From assembly GCA_026120035.1 (NCBI GenBank), contig JALRME010000005.1:1178001-1242000 (forward strand): a stretch of 64,000 nt of DNA, given 5' to 3'. Below, piece by piece: positions 45,985-58,863 of the stretch. The translations under genes were made by a program, and so were the position numbers. The stretch comes from Coleophoma eucalyptorum (Eukaryota > Ascomycota > Leotiomycetes > Helotiales > Dermateaceae). Under the pieces are notes generated by a model. The model did no database searches. It was not told the origin of the DNA and was given only the letters and a program-made list of their open reading frames with translations. How positions within the stretch are numbered: the stretch's first letter is position 1; each line of letters begins with the position of its first letter.

Positions 45985-47857
45985 GTTGAAATTATTTTCA
46001 GACCTGCTGAATTGTCGCTGTAAGAATTGTTGCTGCTGGCTGCTCTCGATCCTAGAAGAATCTCTTCATTTATATATAGTCCACGGAGCCATCGCTGAAA
46101 AACCTAACCAGAATTCATATTCTTCAAAAGCGTTGATATCAAGGCCATAATCTTGAAGTCAACCACTTCCGAGCCGACAAGAGCCATAATGCGAGGAACA
46201 AATCCGAAACCGCGTAAAGGAGGTTGCGTCCAGACATCTTTCCTGAGCTCCATCAAGCTGATATTCTCTGCAAGCAGTGGGGTAATCCATATTCCGCTAC
46301 AGATTCCGTCGCTTATTTTCTGCATTCGGACGAGCATGATTAAGCTTGATTTTCGTGGCTTACTAGCATGTGAATGCTGGAATTTAATAGGTTTTTATTC
46401 AATAGCCTTAATCTTAAGTCTTTCAAGGTTCGACAAAGTCCCCAGCGGTGGGGAAGCGAGAGAGTAGCAGGAAATAGTCGGAAGCCCTACTCGGGACGAG
46501 ACTTTTCCGTAACTCTGGTTTGGGTCGAAGGAACCTAGTGACGTTTTGACAGCTTCTGGAATCGTAATATACTATCCTCCGCTTGAACTCCTATGGTTCC
46601 GAGATGCCGGGTTCGACAGCTGCAAACATTCACTTGGGGGGGCAGCAGGTCAGAGACAAGTTAGTTTGGTCCATTAAATAGCAGACGATTTTACTTTATA
46701 GTTCCCCGGCAGCTAGATTGGCAAGAAAGTATGATCTTGGGTGCGTGCTATGGCTGATTGGATAGGAGCTGGTCGAGTATTTCACGGGTATCGAATGTAT
46801 TGACTCAACTACGCGAGATGGCTGATTCGAAAGATCATATTGTATGACTTCTTAGAGAAACCACTGGTATCTTGCGCTGGCACCAAAGTGTAGTTGGTTA
46901 ATGAAGCTTTCTTGGCTGATGTTTCTGCTACTACGGGGTTGTAAACCTGACTATGAGCTGTCGAGTCTAGGGTCATCTCAAGCTCTGAAAAATGACAAAA
47001 GGTAATGACTGATAAGAACTTCTCTACTATCCAATCTCACATCTACAAATCCTTTTCTATCCTACCAATTTCTATACTGCTTCACAGCTAACATCTGGTA
47101 CTCATATATTAAATTAAAGATATATCAAAACTCGGCTGTCCATGATCTCGAATATATTAGAAATTTATGACTAAGTTGTATCTCACACTAGATTTTGTCT
47201 TCGCTGAATCTTCTAAATCTCTATATGCTGCATCAACATCGTCATTAACAGAGCAAAGCACAAGCACTAAACAATTCTTATTTTAGCAGGCGCGCATAAG
47301 TCCCCAAGAGAGTCTTGTCGAGTATATCACGTCAGTAGTTTTTTTAATGCGCGGTCGTTAAGAATTGTGTTGATTTCTTCAAAACTGAGCTGAGTATCTA
47401 TGGGCTTCTACATCTTGCAATAGTGATTTTTATGGTTGGGATTATTTTGTTGTTTTTTAGCATGGAAAATCAAGGGCACAGAAACATAACCCAAGGTAGC
47501 TTGCTAGTGCTATCAAATGGATGGCCCAGTGCAAGACCTGCGTAACCAACAAGCAGCTTACCTAAGCTTTCAAGACTCCAAACCCTCGCAATCCTTCATC
47601 GTGATGACTGTCGGCTAATATTTTCAAATTTTGGAATACATAGGTTCTCTGTTTATGTGAAAAGTACTAAGGGAAAATAGAGTCGCAGGAAGAGAATGTA
47701 AGACTAATGTGTTAAGTGCACTAAAACAAGTGGGACTGCGTCACGCTAAACCACTGAGGCATTAAGCGAGCTCGGTGCCGGTAGAAAAATTCGAGTTGAA
47801 ATCTCTGCGCTTAATAAGTGGAAATAAGCCACATTCTCACATCAAGAACAGTATAAC
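45985..47857. other. Intergenic, no gene seen
   Basis: The left 100 bases are the leader of the Thr-rich gene. The rest is AT-rich; plus-strand frames at 46153 and others lack family content. Confidence 0.5.
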
Positions 47858-47955
47858 AGCTGCTTGGCGCAGCGGAAGCGCGCCGGGCTCATATCAAGAC
47901 TCTAACAAGTCATGAGAACACCCGGAGGACTCTGGATCGAAACCAGAAGCAGCTA
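47858..47955 (+). tRNA. Initiator tRNA-Met (CAT) with 26-nt intron
   Basis: Acceptor stem AGCTGCT (47858-47864) pairs with AGCAGCT (47948-47954), with A73 at 47955. The D arm is GCGC-AGCGGAA-GCGC. The anticodon stem CCGGG/CCCGG has three consecutive G:C pairs next to the loop, and the T loop reads ATCGAAA rather than TTCGA; both, with the A1:T72 pair, are the eukaryotic initiator signs. The anticodon CAT is at 47890-47892. Bases 47894-47919 form an intron between positions 37 and 38. A T-rich tract follows at about 47988 as terminator. Confidence 0.93.
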
Positions 47956-48896
47956 TATATTCAGCATTGATTATCTTTTTGTGTTTTTCTTTTTTTTTTT
48001 TTGCAAAAGTCGTTTTTAATTTTTTTGGAGTCTTTTTGAACTGTAAATAAAGACCTCTTGGCAAGGCTTGTAGGGCTAAGATCTAAGGTCTACTTAAAAT
48101 TGTCTAGTTGCTAGCTTGCATGCTTCTATTGACCTCTCCCTATTTGTTATTCCCATACTTTTTCTTCTCTTGTTCACTATCATCCGCTTCCTTCATTCGA
48201 GAGTATGAAATATTATCCTCTGGTATAGAAGCTTCTGAAGTAAAATATTTATTCGCATTTTGATGTTCTGTATTAGCGTATTGATTCCTGAACTTCATGA
48301 TGCAAACTTAAAGGATATCGTCTGTTAATGCAATCATATTGAATAAAGGTCAATAAATTCTTAGGAAACGAATAGTAAATGTCGTTTTTGTAACCAAGAA
48401 AATTATATTTTTCCAAAAGCTCCTAGATTTGGCAAAATGTGCAGGTGAGCAAGCTAGGAGGAATTTGTTATGATGGAATGAAACTTCCATTGAGAAATAG
48501 GATTGCAGAGCCGAAGGCTTCCTGCGACCTAAAGACTAGATAGACAATTATCAGGATCTGATCACGAAAGAATTTCTCTTTATTGGGTGGGGGGGGGGGG
48601 TTAGCGACCACGCAACACATTGTAAGGCGTAGTAAGAAATGTGATGTTACCTCAACGATCGTAGGCGAATTCTTGAAGAGTCAGCGACCTAGGAAGTTTG
48701 CACTGGTAAGCGAGTGAATAAGCTTTATGTAAAATACTCGAGTATATACGAGACTTCACAATTCATATCTACATCTAATCATGCTATCAAGATCCGCAAC
48801 TCCGCCAATTACATGACATTAACCCCCATAAACCGCCCACCCAAACCGACAACTAGACGCCATGATAATTACACACTTTACTTATATTTTATATAT
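47956..48896. other. Intergenic with a long G run
   Basis: AT-rich 3' flank of the transporter gene. A 12-base G run lies at 48589-48600. Nothing else is recognised. Confidence 0.5.
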
Positions 48897-50637
48897 CTAT
48901 GCCTTTTCTACATGGTCCTGCTCTACTTGAGTTTCTGACATAGCAGAGACTTTCTGAGCCGTCTCGGCAGATGGAGCAACATTGGCATCATCACCATCAA
49001 AGATGACAGCGATTTGTTCGAGTGAGTATCCTCTAGTCTCCGGGTAGAAGAAGTATACAGTGATACCGAATACTACGGTCACAGCAATGAAAACAATGTA
49101 GTATTTCCACCCAATTGCGCCCAAAGCGATTGGGTTGACGAAGGTATTGAAGAAGATAGCGATGATGGTTGAGACCCATGTTACGGTGAGGCCACGGGAT
49201 CTGAGGGCGAATGGGAAGATCTCCACGGGATAAGCAACAAGGAAAGGAGTACTATGGGCAAAATTAGGACCAGGTATCAGACACGTTTGAGATGATAGAA
49301 CTTACAGAGCAATGTCATAACCAGCAAAGTATGTGAACAAGAATGCCACAGCTGCTACACCAGTTCCAGAGTTTCCGGTGTTGGCGAAGGATCCGGAAAG
49401 CGCAGTGACGAGAACGAAACTGATGAGCATGATGGTAGCGGATCCCAAGAAAAGCTTTCTACGACCAAGAGTATCAACATTGAATGCTGCCCATACGGCG
49501 AAGAGTAAATTCCACATCTGAAGGCATGCTGAAATGATAAGTTGATTAGTGGTACTCTTAACACCGACGCTGGTTAAAATAAGTGCCAAGTAATATGAGA
49601 CAACTCCATTTCCGGTCCATTGAGCGAAGATACCAAGAGTGATGGCGATAAAGAGACGGCGTCGGTTTCCAGGAGTCTTGATCATATCAATATATCCGGC
49701 ACTGTTATGGGCCTCTCTCTCGAACTGGATTGTATTTTCGATCTCGGTAACTTCGTAGTTTATCAAAGGTGCATCGAGATCACCGCCAGTATGAGCATTA
49801 GCCAGGATCTGGCGAGCTTCCTCTGATCTTCCAACGAATATCAACCATCTAGGGCTTTCAGAGCACAGCAAGAATCCAGGGAGAGCCAGTACTGGGACGA
49901 GAACCTGAAGCAGTGATGGAATTCGCCATCCCCAAGAGCTGGTCATATTTCTTGTTCCGAATGTGATCCAGGCCGCAAGAGTTCCACCAATGTACCATCC
50001 GCAGTTGAACAAAGCATTTGCAACACCACGTTGAGTTGGATATGCGATCTCGTTCAGGAGTAGTGGTACCGAGTTTCCAAACCAAGCTGAGGCACATCCG
50101 ACGAAGAGACGGGCAAGGACAAATGCGATGTCATTGTTGGCGCCGCATTGCAGGCCTGCTCCAAGAATGAGAAACATGTATCCGATCCATACGCCAGTCT
50201 TGCGACCCCACTTATTGGCAACCCAGGCAGCAATAGGATATGAAATTCCAGTACCGACCCAGTAGATGGCGTTAATGAATCCCAACCATGCTCCGGCTGG
50301 AGTATCCATAAACGTTTGCCAGGATCCAAGGGCTTGGAGACCATTCATGAGCGATCCATCATATCCATTGGAACTTGCTTTTGCCTTAGTCAGCAATTGA
50401 AGGTTAAAAGTATAGTATACAAGAATTCTAGAGCGATTCTAGACTGAATGCAGGGGAAATGCAAGGAGTGTAGGGCGACTCGGAGGATAGTCAAGGGGAA
50501 TTCTTACAAAATAGAATCAGGGAAAAGATGCAGAAATTGAGCTTCCAGAGATGAGCTTGCTTGTACCATGGTCCTTGATTCTTGGGCAGGACTGCGGCAA
50601 GGTCATCACCAACAGAACTTGCGCCGGCGAAAACCAT
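48897..50637 (-). CDS. Sugar transporter (MFS, SP family)
   Basis: Exons 50637-50508, 50377-49306 and 49251-48897 (introns 130 and 54 bp) give 518 residues. The segment SSNGYDGSLMNGLQALGSW after the first intron is the typical first-helix block of fungal hexose and lactose permease-like transporters. ANKWGRKTG matches the loop 2-3 motif, SESPRWL is the PESPRWL signature in mid-protein with Ser for Pro, DTLGRRKLF repeats the GRR loop motif, and YPVEIFPFALRSRG followed by FFYPETRGYSLEQI ends the membrane part. About twelve membrane helices can be counted. It should import a sugar or disaccharide with protons; the substrate is not readable. The first exon MVFAGASSVGDDLAAVLPK is hydrophilic, as usual. 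The gene has no carbohydrate enzyme beside it. Confidence 0.93.
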
Positions 50638-52952
50638 GATGAAAAACTTTCGGACTTGAGATCGAGGATGCGACGAGGGGAGCAGGGAAGCGTAATTGAT
50701 TAGAAAGGTGTCGAATGCGACTGACTGGCCCGAAGAGAATGATGTTTTTCCAGGGGCAGGTCTTCAGATTATATATCAATAGAACACGAGATGAGATAGT
50801 ATTCCAGAATTCAGGATACCGCAGCACGCTTCTGACTCGACCCAGGGAGGGATTCTAGCAGGTCATGCCATTCCCAAAAAGTCTAAAGGAGAAACTCCGG
50901 AGGCCCATGGGGGACCCATAGTTGGGGCTCTGCCGGGGAAAACCACCGTGTCAGGTTTAGCGTAGACTTCCCACGAGAATATATCAGATGCTCCCCGCTG
51001 TCCAGTCCTCCACAAAAACTTGGGGAGCTTATGGGGGTTACGCCGTGTCCTTCAATCCGTTCTTTTTTTCTCTAGTGGAGTGGAGGGGAGCGGCGAAATA
51101 GATTTGTTGTAGCTGTGGTAATTAGCCTATGCGCGGAGAAATAACAATTCAACTTGGCGAAACAAGCGAGCCGCGATTTAGAATTGGCATCACATGATTC
51201 AATATATCCTCAGTATCCTCCTACTGGCAAAACAAGAAACCCACATTCCATGAAGCATGATACTTGAGGGCAACTGCTATAATCAATCTCAAATGTTTTA
51301 CATATGGAAGACAAGTATATGGACGCTGATGCCGTGAGGCGGCTTCAGATCTTGAGACAAACTCGTGATCTAAAGCGACAACCCCCTAATAAATGCCAGC
51401 CACTCTCCTCCTTCCTTCTTTTTCCGATAACAGCGGAGAAAAGGCAATTTAGACTGCGGCGAAATACCTCTACAGCATCTTACATCTCGAAACAATAGTA
51501 GGCTGCGTCACCAATTATCTAGTCCAGCGATTGTCAAATCCCCACAGATTGCACTCCTCAGTTATTCTATCTCATTTTGTGGGGAAGTCGCTGTGCGTTG
51601 GTACTGCTGTACGCATCATTTCTTCCGAGTGAACTGGCTTCTACAGCCTCCCCGATCCTTCTATCCAGGCAGAATCGAAGGCGCGGAGAAATACAGCCAT
51701 ACCACCACGGCAACGCCTTTTCTCCGCGCGTATATAGAAATCATCGGCCTTGTATCATCTGTTCCTTTCTGAGATTATTCTCGTCAGGTGCCATTATGCC
51801 TTCGGATACGATCCGGCCCAAACAAGTTTCATTTCAGCAAGCTTTTAGACATCGGAAAGTCGGGTTAGAACGTCATCAACTGCTGTGGAAGCTGGTTCTC
51901 GCGCAGCCAAGCAACACTATAGGAGAACTCACTTTTCTCCAGCTGTTCTACTCGGCAACCAGGCTAAGTGGCCGAGTTAATAAACGTGCAAAATTTGATA
52001 TGCATGGCGGTCGGCTAGTGAAAGATTATCTTCAGGTCTGATTCTATGCGCTTTCTCCGTCGGAAATAGGTTCAAGTTTAGAGCCTCTGTCACGATGGGA
52101 TGTTGACTAAGAGAGTGAGGCGTTGAGTCATCAGATTCATCATTAAAGCTCTGGAGAGAACGCTGAGGCTTACAAGGTAGTACTCAGCATGTGTTTCTTT
52201 CAGTTCATCACATCATTAAACTCTCCAGTTGGAATAACTATTGAATAGTCCGAAAGAATCCGCTGTTGCACCCTTCCTCCACAACTACGAAAGGATAGAA
52301 AGCACTGAACTCACTCTATACTACCTACAAAGGTGGCTCGAATGGGACAACATGAAGCCCGCCACTGTGAACAACGTTGAATATATACATACCGATGGAC
52401 CAGACTCCACCAAACGAAGACCTGAAAGCCTTCAAAGCAAAGAGTTCTATATACCTATACTCTGCCAAAACGCTTGAGGTTACTTACCAGTGTACAGTAT
52501 CCAGCTCTGTCTCCCACCCATTGTGAATGGATATTGTTAACATAAAGAGAACTCTCGAACTCGATACCCCCAAGAAAAAGCGTACACGGAACGAATTGAT
52601 ACGAGCAATAAAAACCATATACTCTCCATCTGAAGCACGTACTAATTCGGGTGCTTGAACAATCGATATGTGATGTGTGAGATTTACAGTGCTCTTTGCA
52701 TGGAAGCATGAAAGTAGCACTTCGTTTCCTGGAGTTGTAGTAGCATCTACGCCGAAGTATAGTCTTGTTTGGGTGCTAACCCAGCTATTGAGATCGCCTT
52801 CACTTCATATATCCTAATACCCCGAGTATCGTGATGTTTATTTCCATTCTGGATAAGATTTGACTTTTGAATGGTCATTCCCCCACAACTAGTAGGGCTG
52901 CGTCTTTGCTTTCGCGTTCTATCACCTCTCCTATCGACCTTCATTCTTTCTC
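50638..52952. other. Intergenic, no gene seen
   Basis: The left end is the transporter promoter. A 154-codon plus-strand frame at 51577 has an ATG only at 51796 and no recognisable content. The right end is the 3' flank of the NLR relic. Confidence 0.5.
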
Positions 52953-53511
52953 CTACTGATAATATAGGGCAGTCATTAAAGCCACTAAGACTGCCACCAG
53001 ATAAGCTCCTATCGCAAACCCGCTGGAGGCGTCTTTTTGTAAAGCGGTATACAAGATTGAGATGACCCCACTCAGGATAACCACAATAAGCGTCAGCCAG
53101 CTTAGCATTGATTTGTCTAGTCCTTCAATAACGAGAATACCCCAGCCGAGAACATGGGAATCTCCTAGCTGTTGTCTCTGATAAGTAGACTCAAGGCTCT
53201 CCTGAAGCTTCTTTGGTAAGCGCTTAATCCATTTTGCTTCAGTCTGGGGGATGACATCCGGACATTCCCAGAAATGGAAAAATGCATCAGTAGGCATGGG
53301 AGGATGAGAAAAGCCTTGCACACTATCATGAAGTTCATATTGGCGAAACCATACAAGGTCGTCAGGTGCACAAAGTGTACAATCCGGAGGCTCAAGTATA
53401 GTGTAAGCACGCCGCAAGCTCTCGACCTCAAATTGAATGAATTTGATATCCACGGGCTTAATGAGCCAGTTTCTTGGTGCTTTCGCTCGGAACCCGCGGC
53501 ATTCTTCGTAC

Positions 53512-53521
53512 TTTTTTTTTT
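53512..53521. other. Homopolymer at a frame change
   Basis: Ten T on the plus strand (ten A in the sense of the NLR relic). Family-like sequence is in one frame before and another after. Eleven or eight A would restore a single frame. Confidence 0.75.
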
Positions 53522-54339
53522 GATTTCGCGGAACGTTAATAAGTTTCCTAGTCCAGACCGCAAGTTGATTTCAAGAAGCCTCTTAGAACCACCCATGTTC
53601 ATGCAGAGTGCTAGGAACTTCGGAGATTCATCAGGGGGTGCTAATGGTCCAGTAGAACATACACCGAGTCCAGGAGTTGCGCCTCCTATGGCAGGGACTG
53701 CTGATGATATAACGGGAATTGCGGAAGTTGGGATCAGTTCAGATGCGGCTGATAAGTTGCTTGGTTGCGCATTGGAATTTGGTGCTGCATTCTGTTCTCT
53801 AGAGCTAGTATGCGCTGCCGGTGACAAAGGCATATCTTGCTGTGGGATGATAAAGCCATTTGCTTGAATATCCACCCCTAGCTTGTCGATCTCACTGGGC
53901 TTACCTTTGAAATCCCCATAGAGTGGCCTTCCACAATCACATTTCCACTCCAGCCGACGCCATCCAGGTCTGACTCTAGGACGTAAAGCTCGACAACCAT
54001 TCTAATAGAGGCTTAGAAGTACTGTTCTAAGGTATGAGTCCTTGTGTAGGGCAATACTTAGTAGCTCTGCTAGCTCGACAAGCTTTGCTTTCCACCCTGG
54101 CTCCGTTGGCTGCGGAGGTTCAAAGAATTCCTGTGGTTCAACTTGTTCTTGTGTCTTAATTGGTTTTCGTGTTTCGTCTACTGATTCTGCCTTACTACTA
54201 GCCTCTACGGCATTAAAACGGGGTCCTGTGCGATCTCCGGGGTGTGAACTAATTAGACCTTGATGCATCATCTCTTTGGCCGGGACATCTGGCATTCGTT
54301 TCTTCGGATTTTCCATATTCCAACCATTTCTTGCAGCTG

Positions 54340-54855
54340 CTTTAACCACGTCGGTGATCGGAACCTCTGCTCCTCGTTGTTCGAGCAGGATCATTTGTAT
54401 CTCTTGCCCACTCTCCTCATTTTCTGCAGCCGTCTTAAGCACGGCCTCTGTAATCGGGACCTCTAATCCTCGTTTCTCGAGCAGGAGCGTTATTATCTTC
54501 CCCCCCCTCCACTTATTTCCTACAGCTGCCTTGACTACATCCTCTGTGATCGGGACCTCTGCTCCTCGTTCCTCGAGCAGGAGCTGTATTATCTCTTTTC
54601 CCCACCCCTCATTTCCTGCAGCTGTCTTGACCACGTTCTCTGTGATCCGGACCTTTGCTCCTCGTTCTTGGAGCAGGAGTGTCATTATCTCTTTCCCCAA
54701 TTGCCAATTTCCTGCAGCTGCCTTGACCACATCCTCTGTGATCGGGATATCTGCTCCTCGTTTCTGGAGCAGGACTGTCACTATCTCTTCGCCTCTCCAC
54801 CTAATTCCTGCAGCTGCCTTGACCACCTTTTCCGTGATTATAGCATCCAAATTAC
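54340..54855 (-). repeat. 96-bp coding tandem repeats
   Basis: About five units of 96 bp, diverged from one another, encode the 32-residue repeats of the NLR relic. Confidence 0.75.
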
Positions 54856-54967
54856 CTTTCTCAAGCTCATCCTTTACACCACCTATCTTCGTGTCCCAAT
54901 GAGGCAGAAATGAGATCAGGGTTTCAGGTGTGGTTGGCAAATTCCTCTTTCCTTTCTGTGAATTCAT

Positions 54968-55622
54968 CGTAGCCTTGTCCAAGATTAGGGGGGAAAATGT
55001 ACTCCTGGGATACGAACTGTGTCAAATAGTAGAGCTCCGTCAATTATTAGGTCTAGTAATGCTTTCAGAAAAGTATGATGATGTTTTTGATTGCTCTTTA
55101 ATGTCGACTGGTCCGATGGGTGAGGTTGAGGTTGAGGCTGACTTGATACGAGCGGGGCCATGGGAAAATTACCATCCTATAGAACAATATCCCAGCCTTA
55201 CGCGCCGTGCCCCTGCTCCCCTGTAAATCGGGGCTGAATGAAGTCAGCTAAAGTACAGTGTACCGATGAAGCATTATTGATACAAGACACAGAAGTAGGA
55301 ATAGCTACGAAAAGAGCCCCGTATTGATTGGTATTAAAAGAGGTCAAGCTGACTCTTGTATCATCTAGTAGTAAGAACGCTGACCAACGATGGATTTTAC
55401 CTTAAGTCTCACGTGCGCAATAAGTCCATCATTTAAGGTAGATACATTTATATTTGTAATATGTGCAAGATTTAAAACCCAAACTCCTTATCCTCGAGAA
55501 AAAACAAATATAAGGCGGCGCAAGCCATGCACCGCTTTTCATCGTTAAGCTAAATTCAAAACCGCTTCAATTCAACGCTCACCCCCAAAAGTCCCATTGT
55601 TTAAATCAATATTCCTCATCGT
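54968..55622. other. Intergenic, no gene seen
   Basis: Lies upstream of the NLR relic and downstream of the amine oxidase. No trace of a NACHT or NB-ARC coding part is visible here on the minus strand. Confidence 0.5.
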
Positions 55623-57900
55623 TTACTTCGAACAGCACTGGCCCTCAGAACCAGGGATGGCCAGCTTGCTCATCTTATCCGCAGCATCGATGACACCCTT
55701 GCCACTAAGGATTTGGCTAGGGGTGGAAGCGTAAGAAGGTGGGACATCGAGAGCTGGGTTCTTGTTGAAGAAGTTTCTTGGTCGCAAAAGCAGAGTCATG
55801 GGCTCAGCAGGCATGATTGGGAAATCTTCTGGTGCTGGGAAATGGGTGAGTCCGAAGGTGTGCCACAAGACGATATCGGTGTTCTCGATCGATGCGCTAG
55901 AATCGGAGATCCATTCTGGGATACCCCTGGATGGCTCACCAGAAGTCTGAGGAACGTGACGACCGGCTGGGAGGATTTGTTCATCATCATCTGTGAAGTG
56001 TTAGTTGCTTATTACGGATTAAGGGCTTAGAAGAACAAACATTTTGTGACGTGAACAGCGTGGCGAGCAAATCCAGCTCGCTTCCAGACAAGCGAGTTCT
56101 CCTTTGGCATGAGCTTGGGAACCTCTCGGCTGACAAGCTTGTAGCTGACTGGTCTCTTGGAGTGAGGGTTCAACTTGTTCTCATTGGCCATATCCCAGGT
56201 TCTGCTAGTGACACCATCATAGTCACTGATAGCCTCGCCAACCGTGGTATACTTGGTCTTCTTGGCGAAGAAAGCATTTCCGTATGGGTTTTCCTTGCTT
56301 CCAACCTCACCAGCACCTTGAGTTGCATCAACTTGGAATACAGTGTTGTTGGGTCCATCAATGTTAGGGTCGACACGGAGACAGAAGAGATGCTGGTGGT
56401 TGTGTGCGTTGACACCTGGGTAGACTTCGGTTCCCCAGCCGTGGGTATCCTCACCAGGGTTCATGACATAGGTGTTTAGGATACCGGTAAGCTTAATCTC
56501 CAGCTGTACGGTACCGTCTTGGTGGAAAATCCAGTAGACGCAGTATTCGTAGTTGGCAGCGGTGAAGATGTGAGAGATGATGAGCTTGCGGCCACGGGTA
56601 ACAATGACAGACTCGTCACGGAAATCGGTGTGCTTGAAGAGAATGCCAGCATCTTCTTCGTGAATGCAGATAGCGTTCTTGATTGTGGTAGCCTCTCCAG
56701 CACGGTTCACAAAGTCTGCATCTAAGTAGTGAATGCTTCCTTTGCAATCACAACCCAAGGACAAGCTGTTGGTCATGTAGCCTCCTCCATACTCGCCCAA
56801 ATCGAAAGCATGCTTTCTCTGGTGGGGGTGTTCTGGGTTTCCGTATGGAACAACCATCTCAGCCAAGGAAAGTCTGTAGAAGATTGGTCTCTCGGTTCCC
56901 TTGTCGTTGTATGTGATGTTGTTGAGAACGATACCCTCCTTGTAGTTGAAGCCGACGTGAACCTTCCAGTTCTGCCAGTCAATTACTCTACCCTCAACCT
57001 TGAATGAGACACCCTCTGGTTGGGTGATGTTGATGGGCTTAATGTCTGTTCGGTATCCTCCCTCCTTCTCAATAGCTGCTGGGTGGTAGTTATTCGGTGG
57101 TGCCTTGCTCAATGGTCGGCGGACCTCTGGGATGTCGATATGGATAATAGCCATCTTGTCGGCATCGAAGATAGGGCAAAAGTCGAGAGGGAACGAGTAC
57201 TGACTGTCGTCGATATGAGGTCTGTAGTACATAAGAGCTTGTTGAAGTCTAACATCGCTGCCAAATCTGTGATCGTAGCCAATGGTCCAGGCTGAGAAAC
57301 TAGTTAGCTGAAATTCCGCCCACGAAGTAATTTATCCACTTACGATCACAGTAAACTTGATCCATAGCATTTGCTGGAACACCACTGAGAATACATTGCT
57401 CAATAACCTTAGGGTCTTTTCGGACAACAGCCTCAACTTGGTTCAAATCTTCCATGGTAATCTGGCGAGCATCAGCACATGACATTTTTAGGTGCTGCAG
57501 AGAAGGCTTGACTTACCAATGGTTGAACGCCATCAATGATCTCCCACTTTACGATCTTTCCGGTCTGAAGATCAACCAGACCATCACAGACCTTTCCACC
57601 GGGGATAACTGCAACAATGTCCGCAATTCTTGCGGGCCTTGGCTTGGAGGTGTCCTCGAGCCACTTCAACATCTCCACCTTTCGCGGTTCTTTCAAGGTG
57701 ACTGCATTGTAGTGAAGCTTGCCATGCTCGGCGCGGAGGATTGAGACAGCAGTCTCAATTTCTTGGCGGGAGAGAGGGTCGAATGGGTGAGGAGGATCGG
57801 TTGATCCAGTGATGTGCTGAGCCACAGACTTGAGTCTGTCGAGGGCCATTATTGCTGGTTCTTCGGCGGTGAAGATAGACTTGCGAGGATCAAATGGCAT
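55623..57900 (-). CDS. Copper amine oxidase
   Basis: Exons 57900-57517, 57461-57344, 57291-56041 and 55990-55623 (introns 55, 52 and 50 bp) give 706 residues, a normal length. The catalytic site is clear: the Tyr of ANYEYCVYW (consensus N-Y-D/E) is converted to topaquinone, the His-x-His of HNHQHLFCLRVD binds copper, and FDLGEYGGGYM holds the catalytic Asp region. The distal copper His is in FGLTHFPAPEDFPIMP. The enzyme oxidises primary amines to aldehydes, ammonia and hydrogen peroxide, letting the fungus use amines as nitrogen source. There is no signal peptide; the C-terminus CCSK is not a standard peroxisomal SKL, so it is probably cytosolic, or peroxisomal by another route. Such genes are often controlled by nitrogen status, not shown here. 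Confidence 0.95.
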
Positions 57901-58863
57901 GCGAATCGCACGAAGGAGGATTATAGTTAATGGTAGAGAGGGGAAGAAGAATGGCTTGCAAGAGGAAGATGGAGGGGCAGCGCAATGGTTATATGGGAGG
58001 GAGGTCGGGATCTGGTGTATTAATCGGGTCAAGAGACCGGACTAGACAACGATAAAGAGGTTATTTATGATTTGAGAGCTGGACCAGATAATAGAACCAT
58101 GCCAATTGCTGCAGGCCCACCTTACGCCTCTGCGATCTGTCAATCAGGGAACAATAAGCTGTACCTTTGGACTACTGGCGGTATCGGCTCCAGCAATTGT
58201 CATCGGTGGGTTGACATTTGGAGATAGAAAGATACAAAAATGACGCTGGATAAGCTCATTGAGGGTACTGATAAGAACTCGATAGCTTGTGGCCCACTGA
58301 AAATGCTCGGGCTGTCCGCGTTCGATGCCTTGATCGGGAATAGTGGGGAAAGCACATGGCGGGGTGGGAGACGCATCTAGGGACTCGATGGCCCGTCCTT
58401 ACCAGAAAAAGGATTACTGTCCCTGCTGCAGTGTAGTCTGGTGTCAGTTAAGGGCGACCGTTAGCAAATGTCTAGTCAGACCATCAGGACATAATTTGAG
58501 TGGTCGAGGAGGATCGTCATGCCTACTGATACATGAGCCTCCGACAACTCTCTCCGCCTATTATCCATTTTCATATATCTCACGTGACATGTTCTGAGCT
58601 CTTCTACCGGCAGCTCGAGTCAGTCTGATTGATTGGCACAGTACTAGAGAAACTCAGAGAATCGCAGAGGCAATAAGTTTGGGTCAAGAAGAAGGAATGG
58701 GGGTTTACGTCGGATCTACCGCAAGATAGGAGATACTTTCGTGGATGCCGTTGATTGAGTTCAGTGTCTTCCGTTGGGGCTTTTAGGGTGAGATGGCAGT
58801 AAATATTTGGATGAATAATGTTTGTATTCGAATGCAGCTATATACTTCTGTGAGATATCAAGA
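57901..58863. other. Intergenic, no gene seen
   Basis: This is the promoter of the amine oxidase and the 3' flank of the esterase gene. Short frames only. Confidence 0.5.

Larger units (their letters stand above)
52953..54967 (-). pseudogene. Broken NLR-type repeat gene with membrane C-terminus
   Basis: From ATG 54967 the frame encodes five and a half tandem units of 32 residues (about 54855-54340), each of the form ITE-x-VVKAAAGN-x4-GKEI-x2-LLL-x2-RGAEVP. These units are typical of the C-terminal part of fungal NLR/STAND proteins. A TAG at 54002-54004 then stops the frame, but the same frame continues as NGCRALRPRVRPGWRRLEW and CDCGRPLYGDF, blocks I know from related fungal proteins. Near 53521 there is a run of ten A (transcript sense), after which the related sequence continues in another frame, beginning KYECRGF-like and ending in two hydrophobic helices (SWLTLIVVILSGVIS, GAYLVAVLVALMTALYY) at 52953. 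No NACHT or NB-ARC domain precedes the repeats. It is best read as a decayed copy; an assembly error at the homopolymer could explain the second break but not the first. Confidence 0.72.

Noticed and set aside
51577..52041. 154-codon plus-strand frame
   Set aside because: No ATG before 51796 and no recognisable protein features.
53274..53867. 197-codon plus-strand frame
   Set aside because: Antisense shadow of the NLR relic.
54010..54066. 56-bp intron that would remove the TAG in the NLR relic
   Set aside because: Splicing A|gtattg to tattag|AATGG puts the downstream part out of frame, so it does not rescue the gene.
54276..54902. 208-codon plus-strand frame with repeats
   Set aside because: Antisense shadow of the 96-bp coding repeats of the NLR relic.
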